In this document: piece by piece, positions 48,410 through 56,965 of the stretch
Position numbering within the stretch: position 1 is the first letter of the stretch
Layout of the letters: every line of letters starts with the position of its first letter
The notes under the pieces: model-generated
Databases searched by the model: none
The model's input: the letters and a program-made list of their open reading frames with translations, nothing else
Told to the model about the DNA's origin: nothing
Assembly: GCF_002742635.1 (NCBI RefSeq)
Contig: NZ_PEGF01000001.1
Coordinates: 1,426,001 to 1,490,000, forward strand
Reading direction: 5' to 3'
Origin: Caulobacter sp. X
Lineage (GTDB): Bacteria > Pseudomonadota > Alphaproteobacteria > Caulobacterales > Caulobacteraceae
Length of the DNA: 64,000 bases
Program-made: the position numbers and the translations under genes

Positions 48410-48422
48410 AACGGAGGATCAG

Positions 48423-49523
48423 ATGGCCGACGGGTTCGCCGCCCCCCACGCGTTCAAGGGGGAGTTCACCGCGCAGGTCGAGGCGCAGACCGCGCCGATC
48501 TGGGAGAAGGTCAAGCACCACGTCACGCCGCTGGAATGGCGGACGCAGGCGCCGCTGATCGCCGAGATCAACCGCCTCAAGCGCGAGAAAAACGCCGCGA
48601 TCCTGGCCCACAACTACATGACGCCGGACATCTTCCACGGCGTGGGCGACTTCGTGGGCGACAGCCTGGCGCTGGCCAAGGAAGCCGCCAAGAGCGACGC
48701 CCAGATCATCGTCCAGGCCGGCGTGCACTTCATGGCCGAGACCAGCAAGGTCCTGTCGCCCCAGAAGAAGATCCTGATCCCCGACCTGAAGGCCGGCTGC
48801 AGCCTCGCCTCCTCGATCACCGGCGCCGACGTGCGGCTGATCAAGCAGCGCTATCCGGGCGTGCCGGTGGTCACCTACGTCAACACCACCGCCGACGTGA
48901 AGGCCGAGACCGACATCTGCTGCACCAGCGCCAACGCCGTGCAGGTGGTCGAATGGGCGGCCAAGGAGTGGGGGACCGACAAGGTCATCCTGATCCCCGA
49001 CGAGTTCCTGGCCCGCAACGTCGCCCGCCAGACCGACGTCAAGATCATCGCCTGGGCCGGTCATTGCGAGGTCCACAAGCGCTTCACCGCCCAGGACATC
49101 GCCGACATGCGCGCGGCCTGGCCGGGCGCGGAAGTCCTGGCCCACCCCGAGTGCCCGGCCGAGATCCTGGAAGCCGCCGACTTCGCCGGCTCGACGGCGG
49201 CGATGAATGACTATGTGGCGGCCAAGAAGCCGGCCCAGGTCGTGCTGATCACCGAGTGCTCGATGGCCAGCAACGTCCAGGCCGAAAGCCCGGCGACCCA
49301 GTTCATCGGCCCGTGCAACATGTGCCCGCACATGAAGCGGATCACCCTGCAGAACATCTATGACTCGCTCGTCCACGAGCAGTACGAGGTGACGGTGGAC
49401 GCCGACATCCTCGACCGCGCGCGCCTGGCCGTGCAGCGGATGATCGATCTGCCGCCGCCGGTCGTTCCGGCGCGGTACGACCTGGTCAAGGCGCGCCACC
49501 ATGTGGACGTCGAGCTGATCTAG
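48423..49523 (+). CDS. nadA: Quinolinate synthase NadA
   Basis: A 366-residue iron-sulfur enzyme that makes quinolinate from iminoaspartate and dihydroxyacetone phosphate in NAD synthesis. The three cluster cysteines fall in [20 protein letters not shown] and [13 protein letters not shown] at 48423 follows GGAGG by 5 nt; an upstream extension in the same frame covers the operators and is not real. First gene of nadA-X-nadB-nadC. Confidence 0.96.
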   Translation: MADGFAAPHAFKGEFTAQVEAQTAPIWEKVKHHVTPLEWRTQAPLIAEINRLKREKNAAILAHNYMTPDIFHGVGDFVGDSLALAKEAAKSDAQIIVQAGVHFMAETSKVLSPQKKILIPDLKAGCSLASSITGADVRLIKQRYPGVPVVTYVNTTADVKAETDICCTSANAVQVVEWAAKEWGTDKVILIPDEFLARNVARQTDVKIIAWAGHCEVHKRFTAQDIADMRAAWPGAEVLAHPECPAEILEAADFAGSTAAMNDYVAAKKPAQVVLITECSMASNVQAESPATQFIGPCNMCPHMKRITLQNIYDSLVHEQYEVTVDADILDRARLAVQRMIDLPPPVVPARYDLVKARHHVDVELI

Positions 49524-49569
49524 CGATTGAAACCCAGCCCCGCGCGCAGCTCGCCAGGTGAAAGCAAAA

Positions 49570-50025
49570 ATGCCACTCGATCTTGAAAAGCTGGATGCCG
49601 AAAAACTGCGTAACCTCATGGCTAACGCAAGGCGCTTGGGTGACGAGACTCTGTATGCGCAAGCCTTCGCACGGCTTTGCGCTATTTTGCCGAATGGCGG
49701 GTCCGAAGACCTTCTAGATGACGTTCTTGTCCAGAAATTTTGGAAAGCGGTGCATGCCGCCGAGCAGATAAAGAGCGAGCAAAACGGAAAAACGACGCGT
49801 CTATCTCGTACTCGGCAGAAGGTCGCCAAGGACGGCGTGGTGGCGACAATGGAGTCAATGGCGCTTAAGCCGAAGCCAAGTGACGGCTTCACCATTCTTG
49901 TCGATTACAGTCTGCCACACTTAGTGTTTGAATACATCATTGCGGAACACCCTGACCGTTTTTCCGCGGAAGCCCGATCAGCTGCGCACAAGCGCCTCCG
50001 TGACTTCGGGATCTCATTGCCATGA
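49570..50025 (+). CDS. Unknown protein inserted between nadA and nadB
   Basis: A 151-residue soluble protein starting MPLDLEKLDAEKLRNLMANA with conserved-looking later segments FTILVDYSLPHLVFEYIIAE and HKRLRDFGISLP. It is helical and charged, with no known motif. I prefer ATG 49570 with AGGTGA 8 nt upstream; GTG 49558 is in frame. Its stop overlaps the nadB start (ATGA), so it is translated as part of the operon. Third codon positions here are noticeably more AT-rich than in nadA and nadB, a sign of recent acquisition. I recognise no family and assign no function. Confidence 0.8.
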   Translation: MPLDLEKLDAEKLRNLMANARRLGDETLYAQAFARLCAILPNGGSEDLLDDVLVQKFWKAVHAAEQIKSEQNGKTTRLSRTRQKVAKDGVVATMESMALKPKPSDGFTILVDYSLPHLVFEYIIAEHPDRFSAEARSAAHKRLRDFGISLP

Positions 50026-51569
50026 TCCAACGCATCACCTTCGACGGCCCCGTCGTCCTCGGCGCCGGTCTGGCTGGTCTCTCGGCGGCCCTCGCGGCGA
50101 AGATGGCCTTGGTCCTGTCGCCAACACCGCTGGCGACCGGCTGCTCCAGCGCCTGGGCGCAAGGCGGCATGGCCGCCGCCCTCTCCGGCGAGGACTCGCC
50201 GGAACTGCACGCCGCCGACACCATCGCCGCCGGGGCTGGCCTCTGCGATCCGAAAGCCGTCGACCTGCTGACCCGCGAGGGCCCGCAAGCCGTCCGCGAC
50301 CTGGCCGCTCTTGGCGCGCCGTTCGATCGCAAGCCCGACAGCAGCTTCGTCCTCAGCCTCGAGGCGGCCCACGCCAAGGCCCGCGTCGCCCGCGTGGGCG
50401 GCGACGGGGCGGGGGCGGCGATCATGGCCGCGGTGATCGCCACGGTCCGCGCCACGCCCTCGATCGAGATCCGCGAGCACGCTCGCGCCCGTCGGCTGCT
50501 ACAGGACGCCACCGGCCGTGTCGTCGGCGTGCTCGCCGAGATCGACGGGGCGCTGGTCGAGATCCGGTCCACGGCGGTGATCCTGGCGACCGGCGGCGTC
50601 GGCGGCCTCTACGCCGTGACCACTACGCCGGCCGAAGTGCGCGGCGAGGGTCTGGGACTTGCCGCCCTGGCCGGCGCGACGATCGCCGATCCGGAGTTCG
50701 TCCAGTTCCACCCGACCGCGATCGACATCGGCCGCGACCCCGCGCCCCTGGCCACCGAGGCCCTGCGCGGCGAAGGCGCGATCCTGCGCAATGCGCCCCT
50801 AAGCAAAGACGAGGACGGCCGCGCCTTCATGGCTGACTATCATCCGGCCAAGGAGCTGGCGCCGCGCGACGTCGTCGCCCGCGCCATCCACGCCGAGCGC
50901 GCGGCGGGTCGCGGCGCCTTCCTGGACGCGACGCAAGCCGTCGGCGCCCACTTCCCGCACGAGTTTCCGGCGGTGTTCGAGGCTTGCCAGAGCGCTGGCG
51001 TCGATCCGCGCCGCGAGATGATCCCGGTCGTCCCGGCCGTGCACTATCACATGGGCGGGGTCGCCACCGACCTCGACGGCCGCGCCAGCCTGCCGGGCCT
51101 CTACGCCGCCGGAGAGTGCGCCTCGACGGGCGTGCAGGGCGCCAACCGCCTGGCCTCCAACAGCCTGCTGGAAGCCGCCGTGTTCGGCGCCCGCGCCGGC
51201 CGCGCGGCGGCGGCCGAAGGCCAGCCCTATACGGGAAATTTGGCCGGCGAACCGGTCAGCCTGGAGCCCCTGCCCGACCTGCCCGAGGCCGCGCTGCAAA
51301 CCCTGCGCAAGGCCATGAGCCGCGACGCCGGGGTGATCCGCGACGCCGCCGGCCTGACCCGCCTGCTGGCGCAGATCGAGGCGCTGGAGCCGGCCTACGG
51401 GCCCTGCCCCACGGTCGTGGCCGCGCGCCTGATCGTCGAGGCGGCCCTAGCCCGCCAGGAAAGCCGGGGCGGCCACTACCGCGTCGATTTCCCGGCGACC
51501 GCCGAGCCGGTCCGCACCTTCGTGACCCTGGAGAGCGCGGACGCCGCCGTCCGCTACGCCGCCGAATGA
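50022..51569 (+). CDS. nadB: L-aspartate oxidase NadB
   Basis: A 515-residue FAD flavoprotein that oxidises aspartate to iminoaspartate. The dinucleotide fold GAGLAGLSAALAAK is at 13-26, the GCSSAWAQGGMAAAL motif follows, and the succinate-dehydrogenase-family active-site segment is VPAVHYHMGGV (about 337-347) with GLYAAGECASTGVQGANRL. ATG overlaps the stop of the unknown gene, and the nadB stop overlaps nadC, showing tight coupling. Acts with NadA in one pathway step. Confidence 0.95.
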   Translation: MIQRITFDGPVVLGAGLAGLSAALAAKMALVLSPTPLATGCSSAWAQGGMAAALSGEDSPELHAADTIAAGAGLCDPKAVDLLTREGPQAVRDLAALGAPFDRKPDSSFVLSLEAAHAKARVARVGGDGAGAAIMAAVIATVRATPSIEIREHARARRLLQDATGRVVGVLAEIDGALVEIRSTAVILATGGVGGLYAVTTTPAEVRGEGLGLAALAGATIADPEFVQFHPTAIDIGRDPAPLATEALRGEGAILRNAPLSKDEDGRAFMADYHPAKELAPRDVVARAIHAERAAGRGAFLDATQAVGAHFPHEFPAVFEACQSAGVDPRREMIPVVPAVHYHMGGVATDLDGRASLPGLYAAGECASTGVQGANRLASNSLLEAAVFGARAGRAAAAEGQPYTGNLAGEPVSLEPLPDLPEAALQTLRKAMSRDAGVIRDAAGLTRLLAQIEALEPAYGPCPTVVAARLIVEAALARQESRGGHYRVDFPATAEPVRTFVTLESADAAVRYAAE

Positions 51570-52414
51570 GCATCATCCCCCTGGACGACATCCTCGTCCG
51601 CCCGATCGTCGACCACGCCCTGGCCGAGGACCTGGGCCGCGCCGGCGACATCACCGGCCAGGCCTGCATCGATCCGGACGCGCGCCTGTCGGTCGTCTGG
51701 GCCAGCCGGCAGGATGGGAGGGTTTCGGGGCTTTCCTGCGCCCGCCTGTCCCTGGCCGCCCTCGACCCGACGGCGACCTTCGAGGTCGTGACGCCCGACG
51801 GCGCCGACGCCGCGCCGGGCGCGATCCTGGCCCGCGCCGAGGGGAACGCCCGCGCCGTGCTGGCCGCCGAGCGCACGGGTCTGAACCTGCTGGGACGCCT
51901 GTCGGGCATCGCCACCCTGACCCGGGCTTACGTCCGCCTGGTCGAGGGCACGGGGGCGACGATCGTCGACACCCGCAAGACCACGCCCGGCCTGCGCGCG
52001 CTGGAGAAGTACGCTGTCCGCTGCGGCGGCGGGGTCAACCACCGCTTCGGCCTGGATGACGCCATTCTGATCAAAGACAACCACGTCGCCGCCTGCGGCG
52101 GGGTCGGCGAGGCCGTCCGCCGCGCCCGCGCCCACGCCGGCCACCTGGTGAAGGTCGAGGTCGAGGTCGACGGCCTCGACCAACTGGAAGAGGCCCTGAA
52201 GCATGGGCCTGACGTGGTGATGCTGGACAATTTCAGCCTCGACGACCTGAAGACCGCGGTGCGCCTCGCCAAGGGCCGCGCGGTGCTGGAGGCCTCGGGC
52301 GGGGTGAACCTGACGACCGTGCGGGCCATCGCCGAGGCCGGCGTCGACGTGATCAGCGTCGGGGCGCTGACGCACTCGGCGCCGGTGCTGGATATCGGCC
52401 TGGACGCGGCGTGA
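51566..52414 (+). CDS. nadC: Nicotinate-nucleotide pyrophosphorylase NadC
   Basis: A 282-residue quinolinate phosphoribosyltransferase. Motifs TRKTTPGLRALEKYAVRCGG (about 134-153) and HRFGLDDAILIKDNHVAACG (about 157-176) bind quinolinate and PRPP; DNFSLDDLKTAVRL and VDVISVGALTHSAP complete the barrel. Converts quinolinate to nicotinate mononucleotide. ATGA overlap with nadB; last gene of the operon, followed by a hairpin. Confidence 0.95.
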   Translation: MSIIPLDDILVRPIVDHALAEDLGRAGDITGQACIDPDARLSVVWASRQDGRVSGLSCARLSLAALDPTATFEVVTPDGADAAPGAILARAEGNARAVLAAERTGLNLLGRLSGIATLTRAYVRLVEGTGATIVDTRKTTPGLRALEKYAVRCGGGVNHRFGLDDAILIKDNHVAACGGVGEAVRRARAHAGHLVKVEVEVDGLDQLEEALKHGPDVVMLDNFSLDDLKTAVRLAKGRAVLEASGGVNLTTVRAIAEAGVDVISVGALTHSAPVLDIGLDAA

Positions 52415-52425
52415 AAAAGCGGATG

Positions 52426-52446
52426 CTCCCCCGCGATGCGGGGGAG
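52426..52446 (+). terminator. Hairpin after nadC
   Basis: CTCCCCCGC-GAT-GCGGGGGAG is a perfect 9-bp stem 12 bp downstream of the nadC stop and just before the end of the convergent MAPEG gene. It has no T run on the plus strand but a short A/T context. Confidence 0.55.
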
Positions 52447-52457
52447 AAACTTCTCGC

Positions 52458-52874
52458 TCAGAAAATCCGCATCAACTCCCGGATCACCATCCCCGCCAGC
52501 ACGCCCGTCGAGGCGGCGAACACCAAGAAGCGGATGGCCACCAGGTTGATGCTGACCTGGACCAGGCTGTGCAGCACGCGCAGGCCGACATAGACCCAGG
52601 CCAGGCGGACGGCCATGCCGTCGGCGTGGCCCGCGACCTGGATCGCCAGAGCCGCCGCGTAGAAGATCGTCGGCTGCTCCATCAGGTGATTGTAGTTGTC
52701 GGCCGCCTGGCGCGCGGCGTCGGGCAGCTTGTCCAGCGATCCCGGAAACCGCGCGTCCTGCGGCTTGATACCGGCCTTCTGCATGGCCGGAATCCGCTGG
52801 ATATACATCCAGACCCAGATCACCAAAGACCAGGCCACCAGCGCCATCACTGGCGCGATCATCGAACTCTGCAT
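52458..52874 (-). CDS. MAPEG family membrane protein
   Basis: A 138-residue protein with four hydrophobic helices. The LVIWVWMYIQRIPAM segment, NYNHLMEQPTIFYAAAL and ADGMAVRLAWVYVGLRVLHS are the MAPEG (membrane-associated proteins in eicosanoid and glutathione metabolism) motifs. Bacterial members may act as glutathione transferases or peroxidases; activity unproven here. Confidence 0.88.
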   Translation of the reverse strand: MQSSMIAPVMALVAWSLVIWVWMYIQRIPAMQKAGIKPQDARFPGSLDKLPDAARQAADNYNHLMEQPTIFYAAALAIQVAGHADGMAVRLAWVYVGLRVLHSLVQVSINLVAIRFLVFAASTGVLAGMVIRELMRIF

Positions 52875-52965
52875 GGGCTCCCTCCCCGGGATGTTGTTAT
52901 GCGAGAGGGAGAAGATCAGAGAACGCCGTTACGGGGAATGGTGACGTTTGGGGAGCTCTGGATCG

Positions 52966-53090
52966 ACGCCCCCTCCGGCCCTTCGGGCCACCTCCCCCGT
53001 ACGCTTCGCTACGAGGGAGGATGACACCCTCCTCACCCGCGAAGCGGGGGAGGTGGCGCGATGCGCAGCATCGTGACGGAGGGGGCGCTA
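52966..53090. repeat. Long hairpin repeat element, copy 2
   Basis: Second copy of the element at 27391-27530. The right halves are nearly identical (ACCCGCGAAGCGGGGGAGGT then GACGGAGGGGGCGCT), while the left arm is diverged (GACGCCCCCTCCGGC). It fills most of the 220-bp gap 52875-53094 between the MAPEG start and the pheA stop; nothing else is visible there. Confidence 0.7.
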
Positions 53091-53094
53091 AGCC

Positions 53095-53946
53095 CTAAGC
53101 CCCCCGATCCCGGAACGGATCGGCCGGATACACCCCCAGGATCTCGAACTTCTCCGAGAAGAACTTCAGCTCGTCCAGCGCCAGCGCCAGGGAGCGGTCC
53201 TCCGGCCGGCCGTCGACCTCGGCGTAGAAGAAGGTGGCCGTGAAGTTGCCGCCCTCCATGTAGCTTTCCAGCTTGGTCATGTTGACGCCGTTGGTCGCGA
53301 AGCCGCCCAGCGCCTTGTAGAGGGCGGCGGGCAGGTTGCGGACGCGGAACACGAAGCTGGTCACGCAGCGGTGGGTGAACTCCGGCGCCGGCGGATTGGC
53401 GTCGGCCGTCATCACCAGGAAGCGCGTGGTGTTGTGACGCTCGTCCTCGATGTCGCGGGCCAGGATGTCCAGGCCGTAGATCTCGGCCGCCAGGGCCGGG
53501 GCGACGGCGCCGCGCGTCGGGTCGGGCTTGGCCGCCAGGTCCTTGGCCGCGCCGGCGGTGTCGCCGGCCGCCTCGGTGGCGACGCCCAGCTTCCTGAGGC
53601 TGTTGCGGCACTGGCTGAGCGCGATCGGCATCGAGGCCACGGTCTTGATGTCGGCCAGCTTGACGCCCTTGTTGGCCATCAGCTGGAAGCGGATCGGCTT
53701 GAAGCGTTCGCCGATGATCTTCAGGCCCGAGGCCGGCAGCAGGTGATGGACGTCGGCGACCCGACCGGCGATCGAGTTCTCGATCGGGATCATGCCTAGC
53801 GCCGCGACGCCCGTCTTGATCGCCTCGAACGCCTCCTCGAACGTCTTGCACGGATAGGCCTCATAGTCCGGGAAATAGGTCCGGCACGCCTCGTGGCTGT
53901 TGGCGCCGGGCTCGCCCTGGAAGGCGATCTTCTTGAGGATGCTCAT
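53095..53946 (-). CDS. pheA: Prephenate dehydratase
   Basis: A 283-residue monofunctional dehydratase making phenylpyruvate for phenylalanine. N-terminal prephenate domain (IAFQGEPGANSHEA start; catalytic Thr-Arg-Phe in NTTRFLVM, about 172-179) and C-terminal ACT domain (about 195-275, allosteric Phe site, NLPAALYKALGGFATNGVNM then LESYMEGG). The common ESRP motif is ESYM here, as in many alphaproteobacteria. There is no chorismate mutase domain. It overlaps kdsB by 4 bp. Confidence 0.94.
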   Translation of the reverse strand: MSILKKIAFQGEPGANSHEACRTYFPDYEAYPCKTFEEAFEAIKTGVAALGMIPIENSIAGRVADVHHLLPASGLKIIGERFKPIRFQLMANKGVKLADIKTVASMPIALSQCRNSLRKLGVATEAAGDTAGAAKDLAAKPDPTRGAVAPALAAEIYGLDILARDIEDERHNTTRFLVMTADANPPAPEFTHRCVTSFVFRVRNLPAALYKALGGFATNGVNMTKLESYMEGGNFTATFFYAEVDGRPEDRSLALALDELKFFSEKFEILGVYPADPFRDRGA

Positions 53947-54680
53947 TGGGTTTCCTCGGCCTGCTTGCGGGCCGCTTCGAGGTCGGAAGGGTTGTCGACG
54001 GAGATCGGGGCGGTCTTGGCCACCGCCGCGCGGATGGTCAGGCCCAGCTCCATGGCGCGCAGCTGCTCCAGTTTCTCGCGCTTTTCCAAGGCTGAGGGCG
54101 CGGCGGCGTTGAAGGCCTCCAGCGCCTCGCGGCGATAGCCGTAGATGCCGATATGGCGCCAGACGGGGCCGTCGCCATAGAGCGTCGAGCGGGTGAAATA
54201 GAGCGCGCGGCCGCTTTGGCCGTCCTCCTCCATGGTCAGCACGGCCTTGACGACGTCTGGGTTCGACCGGTCGGCGGGCGAGGCTTCGGGCGCCACGACG
54301 GTGGCGATATCGGCGTCGCCAAACTCCTTAAGTATTCGCGCGCAATCGGACAGGACGGCCGGATCGACGAACGGCATGTCGCCCTGCAGATTGATCACCA
54401 CGTCGTGCGAGAACCCCGGATCGAGTTCGGCCAGCGCCGCCAGAATCCGGTCCGAGCCGGACGGCAGGTCTGGATCGGTCAGAACCGCCGTCCCGCCAGC
54501 CTTTTGAACCGCCTCGACGATTTCGGGATCGCCCGCCGCCACGGCCACGGGACCAATCGCCGCATCGCGGGCCTGGTTCAGCACCCGGACGATCATCGGC
54601 AGCCCGCCGATATCGGCCAGAGGCTTGCCCGGAAGACGGGTCGCCGCCATCCGCGCGGGGATCAGGACGATAGGGTTCAT
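53943..54680 (-). CDS. kdsB: 3-deoxy-manno-octulosonate cytidylyltransferase KdsB
   Basis: A 245-residue CMP-Kdo synthetase that activates Kdo for lipid A inner-core synthesis. Nucleotide-binding IPARMAATRLPGKPLADIGG (about 7-26) and NLQGDMPFVDP (about 96-106) are diagnostic. The ATG at 54680 starts the gene; upstream in-frame residues have no homology. Its stop codon overlaps the pheA start, so the two are co-translated though metabolically unrelated. Confidence 0.95.
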   Translation of the reverse strand: MNPIVLIPARMAATRLPGKPLADIGGLPMIVRVLNQARDAAIGPVAVAAGDPEIVEAVQKAGGTAVLTDPDLPSGSDRILAALAELDPGFSHDVVINLQGDMPFVDPAVLSDCARILKEFGDADIATVVAPEASPADRSNPDVVKAVLTMEEDGQSGRALYFTRSTLYGDGPVWRHIGIYGYRREALEAFNAAAPSALEKREKLEQLRAMELGLTIRAAVAKTAPISVDNPSDLEAARKQAEETQ

Positions 54681-54795
54681 GGCGTCAAATCTTTGCTGCC
54701 CGGTTGCGCGAGGGGCGGTAGCGTGTAAGAGACGCGAGCGCAACATGACGCGCGTCGGGGACTCGCTTGCGGCCTCTCGCGCGTCGGGGAATCCG

Positions 54796-54814
54796 AGCCC
54801 GCCCTTGGCGGGCT
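54796..54814 (+). promoter_or_regulatory. Leader hairpin before the cytochrome c gene
   Basis: AGCCCGCC-CTT-GGCGGGCT is a perfect 8-bp stem 23 bp upstream of the cytochrome start. It may be an RNA stability or translation element, or an attenuating terminator. Function unproven. Confidence 0.35.
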
Positions 54815-54837
54815 GGCAAGAGGCTGACAAGGCTGAG

Positions 54838-55530
54838 ATGAGCGACCTGACGTTCAACAAGATCGCTGGCGGCGTGCTGCTGACCGGCCTCGTTATTTTC
54901 GGTCTGCGGGAAGCGTCGGACATCGTCTTCAAGAGGACTGAAGTCGAGAAGGCCGGCTACGAGATCGCGGTCCAGGAAGAAGGCGCCGGCGGCGCCGCGG
55001 CGGCCGAAGACACCCCGCCCGATTGGAACGCCGTGCTGACGCCGGCCAACGTGGCCGCGGGCCAGGCCGTCTCGGCCAAGTGCGCCGCCTGCCACAAGCT
55101 GGACGCGTCGAACGCCAACGCCACCGGCCCCGGCCTGTGGGACGTGGTGGGCCGCAAGCCGGCCGCGCACCCGGGCTTCAACTATTCGGGCGCGATGAAG
55201 GACTTCGCCGGCAAGACGCCGGTGTGGGACTACGACGCCCTGTACACCTTCCTGAAGGCCCCGGGTAAGGACGTCCCCGGCACCAACATGACCTTCGTGG
55301 GTCTGAAGAAGCCGGAAGACCGCATCGCGGTCATCGCCTACCTGCACAGCCTGGGTTCGAAGCTGCCGGTTCCGCCGCCGCGTCCGGCGGCCGCCGCCGC
55401 AGCTCCGGCGGCTGGCGCGGCTCCGGCCGACGGCGCCGCCGCCCCGGCCGCGGGCGCTGCTCCGGCTCCCGCCGCTGGCGCCGCCCCGGCCGCTCCGGCC
55501 GCCGCTGCTCCGGCCGCGCCCAAGGCCTGA
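54838..55530 (+). CDS. Membrane-anchored cytochrome c (CycM-like)
   Basis: A 230-residue cytochrome. N-terminal membrane anchor (about 9-23, AGGVLLTGLVIFGL), then a class I cytochrome c fold: heme motif CAACH at 82-86, axial Met152 in GTNMTFVG, and TGPGLWDVVGR. The last 50 residues (from about 180) are an Ala/Pro low-complexity tail, AAPAAGAAPADGAAAPAAG-like, an unusual periplasmic extension. It likely shuttles electrons to a terminal oxidase. Followed by a strong terminator. Confidence 0.92.
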   Translation: MSDLTFNKIAGGVLLTGLVIFGLREASDIVFKRTEVEKAGYEIAVQEEGAGGAAAAEDTPPDWNAVLTPANVAAGQAVSAKCAACHKLDASNANATGPGLWDVVGRKPAAHPGFNYSGAMKDFAGKTPVWDYDALYTFLKAPGKDVPGTNMTFVGLKKPEDRIAVIAYLHSLGSKLPVPPPRPAAAAAAPAAGAAPADGAAAPAAGAAPAPAAGAAPAAPAAAAPAAPKA

Positions 55531-55570
55531 TCGCTTCGCGATCAACAGGTCGCGCGATCACTGAATCTGA

Positions 55571-55605
55571 AAGGGCCGCGAAGTTTTCTTCGCGGCCCTT
55601 TTTCT
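55571..55605 (+). terminator. Rho-independent terminator of the cytochrome c gene
   Basis: AAGGGCCGCGAAG-TTTT-CTTCGCGGCCCTT followed by TTTCT is a perfect 13-bp stem plus T run, 41 bp after the cytochrome stop. The clearest intrinsic terminator in the window. Confidence 0.88.
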
Positions 55606-55656
55606 ATGGCCCAGCTAGGGATTGCAGACCGTTGGTCTGTCAGAAAGTCCCACCCG

Positions 55657-56175
55657 ATGCAGCTTCGCGCCCTGGCCGTCGCCAGCCTGATCGCCCTGTC
55701 AGCCGTCCCGAGCCTGGCGCTCGCCTCGACCAAGGCGCCGACCCCGGCCCTCAAATCGATCGCCGACCTGCCGACGCCCCTGCCCTATCCCTACAATGAG
55801 CAGGCCGACGCCGAGGCCGACCTGGCCGCCGCGATCAAGGCGGCCAAGAAGCACAAGAAGCTCGTCCTGATCGATCTGGGCGGCAACTGGTGCGGCGACT
55901 GCCGGGTCTTCGCCGGGATCATCGAACAGCCCGACATCAAGCCGTGGGTCGACAAGAACTTCGAGGTCGTGGCGATCAATGTCGGCCGCTACGACAAGAA
56001 CATGCAGATTCCGGCCCGCTACGGCGTCGACAAGCTGAAGGGCGTGCCGAGCTTCCTGGTCGTCGACACCAAGGGCAAGCTGGTCAATGACGGCTCGTTC
56101 TTCGCCCTGACCGACGCTCGCCACATGACGCCGCAGTCGATCGTCGACTGGCTGGCGCAGTGGCCGGCGAAATAG
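55657..56175 (+). CDS. Thioredoxin-fold secreted protein
   Basis: A 172-residue exported thioredoxin-like protein with signal peptide (ALAVASLIALSAVPSLALAS). The redox pair is Cys79 and Cys82 in GNWCGDCRVF, then KGVPSFLVVDTKG holds the cis-Pro. It may act as a periplasmic reductase, perhaps in cytochrome assembly given the upstream cytochrome gene (inference). Start at ATG 55657. Confidence 0.88.
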   Translation: MQLRALAVASLIALSAVPSLALASTKAPTPALKSIADLPTPLPYPYNEQADAEADLAAAIKAAKKHKKLVLIDLGGNWCGDCRVFAGIIEQPDIKPWVDKNFEVVAINVGRYDKNMQIPARYGVDKLKGVPSFLVVDTKGKLVNDGSFFALTDARHMTPQSIVDWLAQWPAK

Positions 56176-56179
56176 GCGG

Positions 56180-56965
56180 CTAGAGCCCCGCCTTCCGCGC
56201 CATCCAGTCGGCGGCGAGCCCAGGCCAGGCGGCCTGGGTCCCGTCCAACTGGCGCAGACTAAAGCCGTGCGGCGCGGTTCCGAACACGTGGGCGTCCAGG
56301 TCGAGCCCCGCGTCGCGGGCGGTCAGGATCAGGTTCATCGCATGCTCGACCGGCACGGCCTGGTCCGTCAGGGCGTAGGCCAGGAAGGTCGGGCAGCGCG
56401 GCAGGCCGTGAGGCTCGCCTGAAATCCCGATCGGCCAGGCGTCGTAGAAGGCCTGCTTCTGGGGCGGCGGATAGTCAGGCTTGCCGGCGGGCGCCTTGTA
56501 GGCCCGGTGATTGGCGTTGATCGGCGCATAGGCGATCAGCACGCCGGCCAGATCCACGTCCGGCTGGCAGGCCAGGACGCCCGCCAGGTGGCCGCCCGAC
56601 GACAAGCCCAACACGAACCGCGGCAGGTCGCGCGGGATCGCCGCCAGGGCCGCCAGGCCGTCGGTCAGGGCGATGTCGAACGGCCAGACGCCCTCTTCGC
56701 TGGGCGCGCCGGGCAGCCGGTGGGCCAGCACATAGGCGTCGTAGCCCAGGCCGTTCAGCCAGGCGGCGATCTCGCTCCCCTCGCTGTCGATCATCAGCCG
56801 CAGATAGCCGCCGCCGGGGCAGACCAGCACCCGCCCCTTGGGCGCGGCGACGCGATAGGCCCACAGCTCGCCGCGCGAGACCGTCTCGATCACGCGGTCG
56901 GGCGCCGAGCCCTCCAGGACATTGGCGGGGCCGGGGCTCAGCGCGAGAACTTCGGGTTGGCTCAT
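56180..56965 (-). CDS. Alpha/beta hydrolase (acetyl xylan esterase/dienelactone type)
   Basis: A 261-residue serine hydrolase. LVCPGGGYLRL (about 46-56) supplies the oxyanion hole, GLSSGGH (Ser about 121) the nucleophile, ALTDQAVPV the acid, and TAPHGFSLR the His. Signal peptide absent, so cytoplasmic. It overlaps the NlpC gene by 4 bp as third gene of an operon, though substrate and link are unknown. Confidence 0.85.
   Translation of the reverse strand: MSQPEVLALSPGPANVLEGSAPDRVIETVSRGELWAYRVAAPKGRVLVCPGGGYLRLMIDSEGSEIAAWLNGLGYDAYVLAHRLPGAPSEEGVWPFDIALTDGLAALAAIPRDLPRFVLGLSSGGHLAGVLACQPDVDLAGVLIAYAPINANHRAYKAPAGKPDYPPPQKQAFYDAWPIGISGEPHGLPRCPTFLAYALTDQAVPVEHAMNLILTARDAGLDLDAHVFGTAPHGFSLRQLDGTQAAWPGLAADWMARKAGL

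Larger units (their letters stand above)
47791..48422. promoter_or_regulatory. Divergent intergenic region, AT-rich core
   Basis: A 632-bp gene-free spacer between the TonB receptor and nadA. The stretch 47890-48180 is strikingly AT-rich for this genome and contains no credible gene. A small hairpin CCCGGC-N7-GCCGGG is at 48233-48251. The nadA-proximal third carries the two palindromes at 48318-48340 and 48393-48409. The AT-rich part probably contains the receptor promoter, but no specific box was identified. Confidence 0.55.

Noticed and set aside
48252..48422. In-frame extension of nadA upstream of 48423
   Set aside because: It covers both operators and lacks homology; the GGAGG-ATG at 48423 fits NadA length.
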